From Dioscorea cayenensis subsp. rotundata (Eukaryota; Streptophyta; Magnoliopsida; Dioscoreales; Dioscoreaceae): a stretch of DNA of 64,000 nucleotides. Shown one piece after another: positions 12,615 to 24,600 of this stretch (within the stretch, counting starts at the first letter, position 1; each line of letters opens with the position of its first letter). The position numbers and the translations under genes are program-made. Below the pieces are notes generated by a model. That model worked only from the letters and a program-made list of their open reading frames with translations. It had not been told where the DNA came from and did no database searches. The stretch lies in the NCBI RefSeq assembly GCF_009730915.1, contig NC_052475.1, positions 16,833,430 through 16,897,429 of the forward strand. The letters are read 5' to 3'.

Positions 12615-14431
12615 ATGGCTACCACTCTGGTCAATGCTAAGTGTTACCTAGCCCATGTTGTGGAGATGATAGAGGGATTGAAGAAAGTAATGAACAAAAC
12701 GCACTGGCAGATCCTCTGCTGGACCCTTTTTGCGCACATGATGGACTTGGCAGCCGTGGCCTAAGAAAGGGGGGTGGTGGATGCACTGCTCCGTATATAT
12801 GTTGGTTGATCCGAAAGGTTCAAGATTGGTGACAACATATTACCGTTTAGGCCCGAGAATGTCGCCATTGTTATGGGCGTCCCATGCGTGGGAGAGATTG
12901 TCTCCTTCAGGTACGAGGGGAAGGGGGTCTCATCTGAATTTAATCTTGCCTAACTAAACAAAATATACAACCGGCATCGCGATACCATCAAGGATAACTT
13001 GTTCAAACATGTTCGAGGGAAGTCCAGAACAAAGGAGACTTTTGTGAAGCTCCTCGTCGTGTTCTTCATGACCACCGTCTTCTTCCCGAACACCTCTCTC
13101 AATGCGCCCACCTTCTTGGCCAGGTATGCGGACAACCTGAAGACTATCGGCAACTACGCCTAGGCGCATGCCATCCATAGGTGGCTGATGGACGATCTTC
13201 CCAAAACGGCCGCACAGGTGCAGCTGCGCTGTAAGGGGAAGTACCACAGCGCCGCATACCTGAAAGGGTGCTCAATCGCCCTCATTATCTGGTTCTACGA
13301 GGTAATCGAAAACGTGAAGAAGCAGCGCGTTGGTCAGACACCCTGTATTCTGTGTTATAGGGAGAGTACATTCATCAAAGCATCATCAATCGATTCGCTT
13401 TTAAAATCCCTCGACGGGAAAGAGGTAAGGTTTTCTTTTAATCTTGTGTAATGTTGAAGCTGGCTAATTTGTTGGTCGGACACCCCGTTTACTGTCTGTC
13501 TATTTTGTTGTTGTAATTATTGTGTAATATCTTGTTTATTGTGTAATATATTTAACTTCCTATTCAAGATATGTCCCATTCTGTGTAATATACTCTATTA
13601 CTGTGTAATATACTAGCTTTATGTGTAATATCATGTCGTTCTGTGTAATAAACTCTAGTAGTGTCTAACATACTAGCTTTATGTGTAATATATTGTTAGG
13701 TTGACATCTTATCTCCTGCTTGCTTTGCAAATCTATGCTCTTGTCCCAGCCAATGATGAGGAAATTGCACTTATTGGCCATGGAGGAGGAACGACCAAGG
13801 AAACTTTTGTGAGGTCGTCCCAATTGGGTGACTCAAAGAAGAGGGTCCGACGGCATTCCCCTCCAAGGAGTTCAACAAGTAAACAAGCAGGCCCAACAAC
13901 GGAAAATAGAGAAAAGGTTCCAAAGAAGAAGAGCCGACAAGGTGTCAGAAAACGGGATGAGGACCATTCCCCCGAAGTCAATCTCCCAAAAAGGTCTCGG
14001 CCGCAGTCGACGACCGACAGGCCTGACAGAGCTGCTGATGCTCCGAGCGGTGATGATGATGTGCATGGTTTACTTCATCGCCTACTTGCCGAGTTCGATG
14101 TGCTGCGCGCGCCCGTATGGATGAGCGTGATACCAAAGATGCTCGGCGGGATAAGCCCGACGAGCGGACCTCGCCAGTTGAAGACGTAGTGAACCGGCAT
14201 GAAGACGAGTTCTGTCCGCCTCCTTCCTGTACCCGTCCTCGGTCGGGTTTGCCTTTCAAAAGGGTGGCGCGAAAGATTGTTGGACAGCACAGCGCCGACA
14301 AGTCAACCCCTGAGACGGCGACTGAGGCCGAGTACCCGGATCCTGCAATGCCAACAAAAGGTCAATTAGAAGTCCAGGGGCAAGAGCCGGCGGCCGCGTT
14401 AGAAAGTGAACAAGCGATTGAAGGGGACTGA
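12615..14431 (+). pseudogene. Plant-mobile-domain-like cargo ORF of MULE 1
   Basis: The ORF starts ATGGCTACC at 12615 and is related to the PMD/DUF1985-type ORFs carried with ULP1 peptidases by plant MULEs. Recognisable blocks are LPFRPENVAIVMGVP (about 12840-12885), RHRDTIKDNLFKHVRG, FVKLLVVFFMTTVFFPNTSL, RYADNLKTIGNYA and HRWLMDDLP (about 12960-13200), then KGKYHSAAYLKGC. In-frame stops near 12762 and 13162 (a likely Trp to TAG) break it. A donor (GAG|GTAAGG) lies near 13427, and the next coding block starts after the acceptor near 13750. That exon encodes a basic, Ser/Arg/Lys-rich linker to 14431. No ULP1 peptidase domain is visible, unlike in the related ORF in MULE 2. Its role in the transposon is unknown. 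Confidence 0.65.
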
Positions 14432-14434
14432 CAA

Positions 14435-16653
14435 CATTGGTGTCATTGTCAACTATTTCGTAAGTGTTAGTCGTTGAACGACCCACCCTCAAGAACCTTC
14501 TATCTTCAATAATCAATTCAACCTTTTTGTGTATCTCCCGACAAAAATGCGTATCCCACCTGTTTGATTGTGCGCATCTATTAACCATCATATTCATTAG
14601 TTTGAACTTGTAAACATACACTCTCACTTAGTAAAATCCATGTGTGCAGAAATATGTATACTACACAGTTATTTCATTATTTTACACAAAAATCAATTAT
14701 ATTACACAAAAATCAAAGAATAATACACAACAAAGACGATGTTACACGATTAATAAAACCTAATTCACATAAATGTCATGATTTCACACACAACAGAATA
14801 TAATACAAGGGAAGTAAGGAGAATTACACATGAAAGCATACCTTATTGAGTCAACTAGGCTTGTCACCGGTAGATGACGCGCCTCTTTGATCCAGGCATT
14901 GAATACCTCTGTATTGTTGGAGTACATCTCACACCAGCACATATCCTTAAATAAATAATTAGCCCAGTGATTGACGTCAGACTTGTATAGTAACCAATTA
15001 TGTGCCTCCGCGATGTCATCGCAAGTTTTGTAATGGTGTTATCAAACTCTTTACCTGTGTAAGCGTATGTAATTCTTACAATTATAACCCAATATTACTT
15101 GCGCAATGTTTTGACAAGTTTAGCGTTTACTTTCATGAAGTTTGACTCCAAATGTCGGCGGCAATAACCATGCGGCGATGACGGGAACACTCTCGCAATC
15201 AAGTTTATAAGGCCCTTCAACCGATCTGATATGAAAGTAATAATGTCACAATAATCGTCTTCACCGTATATTGCCCCATCGAGTGTGGTGATAAGCTAGG
15301 TCCAACTGTCGTCTATTTCGTTGTCGACTATAACAAATGCCACATAGAAGATACCCTTGTTCCCGTCTTTGTCGGTTACCCCCAATAGAATCCCACTGTA
15401 CTTATAGAGCAAATGAGTTCCATCAACAAATAGCAATGGTCTACACGCTTTTTAGAAACCAACCAAAGACGCATGGAAAGAGAAGAAAGAGCATTTGAAT
15501 CGCTCTGTCTTTCTCAACTGCCACAATGCTTTCGGGATTCATCTTCGCCACCTTATCGGCGTACCACAACAACAAATCGTACCTACTCACCTTACTACCA
15601 TGAATAGTAAACCGAGCAACCTTCCTACCCATTCATGTAAGCTTATATGGTAATCGTACGTAGTGTTCTCGAAGGATGTCTTTCTATATATCAATGGCTA
15701 GATACAATGGTCGCTCCTTCAGTCTCTGTATATTACGGTCGTCGATCCATTTCTTATTGGCTTTCTGGTGGGTTGTCGTACCTATGGCCCTACCACAAGT
15801 GTGTGTCGCTTGCATTGTCTTTACTCGGAACGTCTCATCATTCCTCTCTTTAGATGCTTGGACACACCACTGGCAATCCAGAGAAGTACACCTCACAGTC
15901 AAGCGAAGTCTGTCATTTTTTATGAATGTGAAATCAAAATTGTGCCGTATGGCGTGGTTGCGCAATGCATCTTTGAACTTATCCACACTCTCGAACTGTG
16001 TGTCCTACTTGCAATGTCGGTCCATCAGATGTTTGTGAACATAAAGCAATACTAAGCGCACTTACAAGATGATGTTCGGACAGAAACAGCCCCATGTCCG
16101 CATTCAGGCTTTCTGAGATTGACTCCCTGCAGATGCCAACACATAAGGTAGGAAACAAGTCACGAACAATATACATGAAAGATATTGTAAATGAATACCC
16201 ACAAAATCAATATAATACACAGAACACGCGTATAATACACATGAAAGATATTGTAATACGCAGAAACATATACAACTACATGGAAAATTAGAGATAATAT
16301 ACAGGACGACACACGACATAATAAGTGTGGTGTATGTCGCTGAATTACAATGTTGGTAAGGAGTTGTTAATGGTTGCTTCCGTTGCCCCACTGACTTCTT
16401 CAAAGATAATGTCCACCACATTCTTCTTATAAGTGTGGTGTATGTGGCACATACGTTGGAAATCAGCATCTGACTCAATTGGGCAAACCGTGCCGTATAA
16501 ATCAGGTGTCACAAACTTCACAATGACTCGAGAAGCATCCAGTGACCAACGCTCACATATCTCGGCCATAACAACCTCCCATGCAGTGAGGACCGTGAAT
16601 TGGAGTAGCCGTCCGTCGCCTTTGAAATGAGCCACAGCACAATATGTCTCCAT
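14435..16653 (-). pseudogene. MuDR-type MULE transposase remnant (MULE 1)
   Basis: The minus-strand ATG at 16653 opens a PB1-like N-terminal block (residues 1-100, with AEICERW and VCPIESDADFQRMCHIH). Next, 15986-15684 encodes the MuDR DNA-binding region (FKDALRNHAIRHNFDFTFIK, THTCGRAIG, RPLYLAIDI). Then 15632-15441 and the stretch below give the MULE transposase core, with FVDGTHL near 15430, YVAFVIVDNE, and FISDRLKGL followed by [11 protein letters not shown] near 15150-15220. Near 14620-14435 lies the post-catalytic block (LMNMMVNRCAQSNRWDTHF, VELIIEDRRFLRVGRST). Stops and frameshifts separate these blocks, and the C-terminal SWIM finger is gone. Introns contain repeated GTGTAATA motifs in the sense direction. 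Confidence 0.75.
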
Positions 16654-16781
16654 GATGACTAACACCTGCGTACACAGTGGACAAACCCATATATAGGTTA
16701 AAAAAAGCCCCAAAGGAGGAAGTAAGCTAAATTGAATGAAGATATTGCTTACCTGAACGATAGAAAGAAGGTCGCAAAGAA

Positions 16782-17075
16782 GAAAAATAAGAACAAGGAG
16801 AAGAAGAACAAAACACAAAGAATGAAGATGAAGAAGTAGACGAAGTACACTAAAAGGGAATGGAGATCTCTGCCATTACCTACCCAAAATGGCTGATGTG
16901 ATTGGGCGGGAGAGAGGCATTTCTGGCAGAAGAACAATGACAAGGAGAAGAAGAACAAGACACAAAGAATGAAGATGAAGAAGAAGACGAAGTACACTAA
17001 AAGGGGATGGAGATCTCTGCCATCACCTACCCAAAAAGGCTGATGTGATTGGGCGGGAGAGAGGCATTTCTGGCA
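16782..17075. repeat. Tandem duplication, 147-bp unit, two copies
   Basis: Copies at about 16782-16928 and 16929-17075 share long identical stretches, including CACAAAGAATGAAGATGAAG and GGCTGATGTGATTGGGCGGG, with a constant offset of 147 bases. They lie just upstream of the MULE 1 transposase start, between it and the right terminus, so they may be promoter or subterminal sequence. Confidence 0.85.
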
Positions 17076-17220
17076 TTTCAGAGAATACTCACTAACATCT
17101 GTAACGCCAGGGACTTATAAGGAATATGTTTAAAAAGGAGGGACTACATAGGAAGTGCAAATGCCAGAGGGACTGCAGAGAAAAAATAAAACTTCATAGG
17201 GACTTTTAAATAATTTTCCC

Positions 17221-17869
17221 AAAAAAAACTTGTGCTTAAAAATTTCTAAAAGTTAATAAGTTAATATTTTTTACAAATATACCCCAGAAAAACTAATTTT
17301 ATGCATTAGATCTAAATTCTAAAAACTTCTAATAGTGATTTAGTCAATGTTTTTGCATATATATCCCTACAAATATTTAAATTAGTTTTTTTCATTATAT
17401 TTAAATAAAAATTAACATTGCTTAAGAATTTGAATAAATTTTATTTTTATTGTTACAAATAAATATTTATATAATTAATAATATGTTTTAATGATGCATT
17501 TGAATGGATTTTTTGAGGGTACATATGGTATTCAGCTTTTTGAGGGTACAGAAGTAATTATATTATTTTATCAAGAGTATAAAGATAAAAAAAATTCTTT
17601 TTCATACATCTTATGTTAGTTGTCCATCAACAAGTGAACAATTTGATCAATATATTCCATTTGGTCATTATAAATTTTATTAAGGATAAATTAATAAAAT
17701 TTTAAAATTAAAAATAATTATTTTGCTCATATCAGTAAGGCATTAGCAATTAAAGGAGTGTTAAAATTAGAGTTGTTATTGCAACAAGTTCAAAGATCCA
17801 TTTCCAAAAGAAATTATTTCCAAACACAAAAGGAAAAAAAAAACAAAAAACAAAAAACAAACAAAATGA
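17221..17869. other. AT-rich spacer
   Basis: I see no gene, RNA or clear repeat between the right end of MULE 1 and the next element. An A/C-rich run lies at about 17830-17866. Confidence 0.6.
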
Positions 17870-20385
17870 GTGTGTTTGGATAGGGGTAATAGTTCCCCTC
17901 CCCAAGAGGGGAACCATTACTTACACATTCCCATGCTTTTGTTTGGGAAATTTTTTTGGGGGGTCACCATTACCTTGAGGGGGTCACTATTAACCCCCAT
18001 AGGGTAATAAAGTATTCCCCCAATATGGGGGAATGGTTCATTCCCCCCTGCGAAATAACTATTTTGCCTTTGACAAATAAAAAAAAGACACATTATAAAA
18101 GTTAAATAACCAAACCCTTGCCCCATGGAAGCTTGCCATCATCATCCTTTTGAGAAGCTGCACATCCCTGTTGGCAAGGCTCTTGAGCTCGGGTTCCTGC
18201 GCTTGTCATCATCACTGGTGAGTGTCCGTCCGACATCGGCATCACCAACGCCGCCATTAGGTCACCATTCTTGTGTCAGTGTTGTTGTTTTTTTTTTTTT
18301 TGAATTATTGTTATGATAGTTTGGTTTTTCCCTGGGATGGTAAACCTCAACTACAGCTAGTTTATGTTGTATGCATGATTCAATTGCATTTTCCCAGATC
18401 CAACCATTTGTCTAACTCATCTTTTTGTTGCTCCGCCAATCAAATTACCAATTTTTACAGGCTAATCTCCTCCTTATCATAGCTTCATCATTATGACCTG
18501 CACTGCCTCTGTTTGAAATGCCCTGTGAATCACCACTTGTGCAATTATTGTGCTTTGTGAGTGTGAGAGCTTTTGATGAACATGTCTAAACATATGCACA
18601 AAATCATTATTCCTTCATTCACTGGCAATCTGATATCAACATGAATGGTTAGTCTATGTTTGCCAATTTATATTCAAACTTATTGTCAATTATTCTATGA
18701 TGTCTTGCCAAGAATACAAATGATGTTATAAGTCAATGTTTTAAACTTGAAGATCAGCTGACAGTATTTTGGGACCTTCCAGCTGAAAGAAAATTGCGCT
18801 TTTGCCGGGTTTTCTTGTCAAGGATGTCATATTGCCCACCCAATGCTTGACTCATCTTGGTAAGAATTTAACATTTTAGCAATGTAACTTTGATGATTAA
18901 TTAGTGTTCATTACATGTATATTTAACATTGTGCTTTTGCAGGTTTATCCATTTGATAGACAAGTGTTAGAATGAGGAGACGAGTACGGAAAGGAGTTGG
19001 TTTTTATGTTGGTACTACTTATCATTTTGAATAGAACTTTGTGGAAGAACCCGAAAGTCTTGGACCTATGATCATAGTTGACGTTTATGATGTTTTACTA
19101 TTTATGGTTTGGTGAATTGTTTGAGCAACTTTGGTGGTTTATGAATGTCATTGAAGAACAATGAGCTAGTATTGTGAATGCATGTTGAGATAATGAATGG
19201 TTGGAATTTGGTTGGAATTTTTGCTTTAATTGATGTTTTCTAGTATTCTTTACTTTATGTATGCCATTGAAGAACAATGAGCTAGTATTGTGAATGCATG
19301 TTGAAAAATTGCAACAACTTCTTCTTAATTGCTCATTAGTGATGAGCCTTTAAATCCATGCAAATGTTAAAGGTATATGAATGTCATTGAAGAACAATCA
19401 GCTAGTATTGTGAATGCATGTTGAAAAAACAATGAGCTAGTTTTTGGTTTTTAAGTTGTTGTAGTTCAAGTGTTTAAGATGATGAATGGTGAGTTCTTGA
19501 TTTTTTTTTTTTTGGTTAAGGTGCTTGCTTGGGTTCTTGATTTCTTGATTTAAGGATTGTGGAGGTTTTTGTTGTGGAGATATTGAAGAGGAACAATCTT
19601 GTTCATGAGGTGATTTTTTAGATTTCTTTTTTGATGTGTTGTAGTTGTTGTTTTGAATGGTTAATTGTATGATGAATAATTAGTTAAAATTGATTTTTAT
19701 TTGTTATTTTCTTGAGATATTGAAGAGATACAATCTTGTTTGATTTTAACTTGCGTGAAAATGTTAAAATTGTTATTTTCTATTGATATTTATGTTTTAA
19801 TTATTTATAGATAATAATTATTTAAAATAAATATCATATCTAATTAAACATTAAATAATAATAAAATAAATATTTATGTTTTAATTATTTTATAATTAAT
19901 AAATATTTACATATATATCATTAAAATATATAAGGTACGGAATGAAATTAATATTTATTTAAAATTAATTTCTAGTTAAACATCAATAAATATTTATGTA
20001 TTAATTATTATATACATAATAGTTATTTAAAATAAATTTCATTTGAAATTCATTAATTAATTTTAATTACAGAATTAAATGAATACTTATTTAAAATTAA
20101 TTTTGGATTAAACATTAATTAATAATAATAATAATAATAATAATAAAATAAATATTTATGTTATACTTATTTATAAATAATAATTATTAGAAATAACTAT
20201 AATTTATTTATATTAGGGGTAAAAATATAATCTTATCACAACTCCACTTTTTACTTTTTTTCATTCCCAATGAATTACACCCTCAAACCAAACACTTTTT
20301 TCATTATCATCCCCTACCCATTTTTTTCCCCTCTCTATCATTACTTCATTCCCCCTCATTCCATTATCCCCATCCAAACACACAC
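17870..20385. mobile_element. Probable non-autonomous PIF/Harbinger-type element
   Basis: The left end reads GTGTGTTTGGATAGGGGTAA. The right end, reverse complemented, reads GTGTGTGTTTGGATGGGGAT. Both continue into GGAATG/GGGG-rich subterminal DNA. A 3-bp TGA flanks each side (17867-17869 and 20386-20388), which fits the 3-bp target duplications of PIF/Harbinger elements, although TGA is not the commonest sequence. No transposase is visible. The interior (18124-18960) has higher GC and possible splice sites but no protein I recognise, followed by AT-rich DNA and three copies of a 48-bp repeat. The assignment rests on termini only. Confidence 0.55.
19141..19424. repeat. Three 48-bp direct repeats spaced 116-120 bp
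   Basis: Copies begin at 19141, 19257 and 19377; each contains GAGCTAGTATTGTGAATGCA or a one-base variant of it. A short partial copy follows at about 19428-19441. The DNA between copies is not conserved, so this is not a simple tandem array. Confidence 0.85.
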
Positions 20386-21625
20386 TGAAATTGATAATGC
20401 TTAATTGACAAGTTAAATTGGTGTATGACTTGTTGATAATTATCCAACCTATTATTATAAGAATATTGATGGCTTCCAATGCACATTTGCTTTAACAAGG
20501 GACATGAGATTTCAAATTTTAGTTGAGAAGGTTAAGGGTTGCTTCTTGATAAAAAGAATATATATTTTTATTTATTTATTTTTATTATTTACAAAAATGA
20601 TCATTTAGTTCTCTCAAAATAAACCTCCTGTTAAAATTTTAATTGTACAGTGAGACTAAGATAAAATAATGAAATGATTGTGGATCCCTAACATTGAAGA
20701 TCACATTAACAATTTGATTGTTCTTGTATATATTTTGTAAATATAGAATCATGATAACATAAAACAACAAAATGCCAATAAATATAGTAGCATGTATAAG
20801 AAATATTCCCTTTGGTCTTTTTACTTATTTATTTAGAAAATTTGTAAAATATTAAATATATATATTTTTAATTTAACCTTTATATACCTCTATAATTTTT
20901 AATAAATTACATTCAACTACATATTTTTTAAAACATATTTTAAATAAAGATAATTTTAAAAAAAATAATACAATTTTTTATAAAATTTAGATTACCAACT
21001 AATTTGAGTAACATTTATTTAATAATTCTTTGTGAGGATTTCTCGGGAAGAATTATAGTTTGAAGAGTATATATATATATATATATATATAACTTTTATA
21101 GAAATGGATATAAAAATGAAAATATAGTAAATTATATAAAAAGAGCCAGCTCCCATAAAAGGTATATTTGATAAATACTAAATATTCAAAGAGAAAGACA
21201 GAAAGGGTATAATAATTTTTTTTTTAAAATTATCTTATCTAAGGAAAAAGGAATTTATTTAAACAATATTAAACTAAAATTAGGACGGGCAAGTGAAAAA
21301 AGTTGAGAATTTCAAACCTAAATTGATATTAGGGCACCACCTGAATGAAAGAACATTGCAACTGCCATGAAACATCCAAGAAAAACATATATTTGATAAT
21401 AAGCTAAACTAATAGCTTTGGAAAAATTGATAATTGCACATGGTAATCCTTCTATTTTAGTCACTAAAAGAAGAACATGACACAAAAATTTGCCAACAGA
21501 TCACCTTCAAGTCATAGTGCAGTTCATTAGAAAATACTCTGCTTGTAAAACCTTTAGGTACAGAATTCAAAGCTAAAGTATATCAAATGTATTCAAGTGA
21601 TTTAAGCGATAAATGACACACAAGT
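20386..21625. other. AT-rich intergenic DNA
   Basis: No gene was found. An (AT)n microsatellite lies at about 21067-21092. The last 200 bases before 21626 are the probable 3' UTR of the minus-strand SPF30-like gene. Confidence 0.6.
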
Positions 21626-24600
21626 TTATTCTTCTTCCTCGGTGTCTGCCGATCCTCCGGCCTTGAGATGCAAGTGTTTTTCTCGCTTTTGGAATTCGGT
21701 CAATCCTTTCCCACTGCCTGTGACACCAACCTTTCCCTTTGGATCGTCAGGGGATTTGAAGATGCTCTCCCTCTTGCGCCCGGAGAAGAACCCAATCTGT
21801 CATCACAAAAGATTGAAAAATTATCAGAAAAGGCAAAATGAGACCTGCCATTTGGTTTATCTGCTTCGGGTTTTGTTTGTGCTTTGGGCAAGTGAGGAAT
21901 TTTCGGAATAAATTTAGGAGATGAAGGAAAAGATTGCTTTTTTCATCCATCAGCCATATATATCTCACAGTAATCAATAACAAGATGGCAGATGTTTCAA
22001 ATGGTAAACCAATTTCCAGGAGTGATTCACATCAAAATTAAAATATTTAACTGTTTTAATTAAGACAAATGGATAACGAGGACTAATCCACAACTATAGG
22101 TATTACTTTAATGATGACTTCAAGAAGAATGCACAAAGTTCTGTTTTAACAGGAAAGTTTCCCTACAGGTCTAAGATCAGATCTACAATACACACCATCA
22201 CTAGGTCTACAATTTTAGAATTCACTGTCAAGGCAATAACTTGTCAAACCGGAACTTCATTGAGTAATGTTAGAGCAGAAAATCATCTACAATATCACTG
22301 TCTACAATTTTTGGTTTCACTGGCAAAGAAAAAACTAGCCATGTTAATGAGTAAAAACTAAGCTAATTCTGTGTTTGACAACACAAATTTGTCTAATTAA
22401 ATCATATGGTCGAGTAACAAAAGGAAGTAAACAGGAAACATCATACAAACAGTAGGGCACTAGGGGTACCAGCTACATCACACTTGCCACAAAGTTAGAG
22501 CGTCATGAAGAATGCATGCATAAGTTGAAGCTAAAGCATGTGAAATGTCAAAAATACATTTCATGGCAATAGCAAGGAGACATGAAATGACTGGATATAA
22601 ACAATATTTAAGTTCCTGAATGCATTTGGGATAGGATTGAATAGTATCTCATATACTTGGAAATAAAAGTTCATGCTTAAAATGCAAGAATTTTTGTCAG
22701 CATTACCTTCTTAGCTTTCCCTTTTGTTGTTTGAAACTGCTGCCAAGCATTCTGCCGCTTATTTTGAACTACTTCCTGCTGCTCGAGACGGACTTTTGAC
22801 TTAAAAGCATGTATCTTCTTTTTTTTAGCAGCTTTCTGCAAAAAATAAAAAATAATAATAATAATAATAATAATAAAATAATAATAATAATAATCATTCC
22901 AAGGAAAATATCAGGAGAAAAAAGTACACAGTAAGACAGTAACTCCTTTTCCAGAAGTGACTTCATAATGCAAAACATTTCCTTGCATGACCACCTTTTG
23001 TGCTTATACCCTAATGACTTAAAAACACCATCAATGTTCAATACAGAGGACTCGAGCTCATCATTCCCTCCAAACCTTTCAGGCTGGGTTGGCTGGGTTG
23101 GCATTTCAAGTGGTAACATATCTCTACTGATTTTAAGTTGGAAGTATTAAATGGAAAGTCGGCAGAAGTTATCATAGAAAATCCCTAGTTCTTCATATTG
23201 CAATTATTTCAAGTATAGAACCTGATCGACAAATCAATCTACACCCATAATGTTCCAATACAATATCAAACAACATAGTTTCTGAGACAATTGAAATATC
23301 TCCACTTTGTTGGGTGACAAAACACGAACTAGTAAGGGTAAGCTGCACAGCTGGTTTATGGATAAAACATGGATAACAAACATCTGAAAAATGTATAAAA
23401 GCAAACTTGCTTGCAAGCCTGGTTCCGATCTATATACGCATAGCTTTGCAATGACAAAAATCCAATTTTAACAAATTCCACTTACCACATCATCAGGGTC
23501 ATTGGGATCAATACGAAGCTTAGCAGGCAAGGTACGCGCTTGGAAGTCAGAAACAGCTGCTTGAGCAATCTTTCGCTTAATTGCTTGTCTGGTTGCCTCA
23601 GCTTCTTTTTCAGCTTCCAACATAGCATTAACAGTCTCCTCTTTAATTGGCCTAACATTAGCAGGATCAACCTAAAATAAAACAGATAAAAATGAAAATT
23701 AGTTCAGAAATCTGTGATATTAGAGGGGATCACTACCATAAAACCGGATAAAGTTTATCTGAGGTGATGTAATACTTCAACACTGTTGCTGCAGTTCAGT
23801 TGCTACAGAAATATCTTAAAAAAAGTTGCAGAATGTGATTAGGATACTCAACAGTCATGGCATCAAACCTTATATGCCCTCTTCCATTCAAATACACAAC
23901 AGGAACTTTTTAATAGAATAATGAACAATATGACAGTCTCTAATGAAAAACAACAGAAGAAGCAAGATCCCATAAGAAACCTCAATCCACTTTTCCAAAT
24001 AATAATGTTCTAATCATTACATCCCCAAACCAAAAGTGTTGAAGAAATTTACCTGGCAATGTGAGCAGGGTTAACCTAAAATTAGCTCTGACAACTTACA
24101 AATAGTCATCTAATAATGCGAGCTAGCATAGTTGCTCAGCTGTGTAACGGGGTATATGACCTAATAAACATTTAAAACCATGTGGCTTCTAAAACATTCC
24201 TCAGACAATTTCTTTCAGATAAGCAACATAATGATTTGATGAAATCATTAAACCTTTTTTAATTCTCCAAAGACATTAGGTTTAAACAAAATATAAATAA
24301 TAAAACCATCTAGATAACAAAGTATACCTCCCAAGCCACACAAATATTTAAGCAAATAATGAGTACTAGATCAGAACAGATAGCTCCTCTCTGCTATTTC
24401 TGAAAGTTAAACATCAAACATGAATAAAATGTCCTATTGTCAGTATTTGAACATAAACTAGTGTACTTGCAATCAATTTCTATAAAATCAATGCTCGGAA
24501 TGTGCAATGGTCTTACGAGTGACCAACAACCATATATCCTGTAAAAGTGCAACATTAGATTATGAAAAGAATCAGAGAATAATGAACCACTGCAAGTTGA

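Larger units (their letters stand above)
12181..17220. mobile_element. MULE 1: decayed Mutator-like element with captured ORF
   Basis: A higher-GC block holds a MuDR-type transposase remnant (minus, 16653 down to about 14435) and a plant-mobile-domain-like ORF (plus, 12615 up to 14431). The two converge at about 14432. The right terminus at 17085-17220 is built of repeated GGGACT-type units and ends in TTTTCCC; its reverse complement starts GGGAAAATTATTTAAAAGTC, close to the start of MULE 2 (GGGAAAATTAC). The left terminus and target duplication were not found, so the left coordinate is nominal. The transposase lacks its SWIM zinc finger, and the ORF appears to lose its end where they meet, which suggests an internal deletion. 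Both ORFs carry stops, so this copy cannot move by itself. Confidence 0.75.

Noticed and set aside
13978-14301. Overlapping open frames on both strands in the MULE 1 linker
   Set aside because: GC-rich, repetitive codons give long frames by chance in all frames; only the plus frame continues from the cargo ORF.
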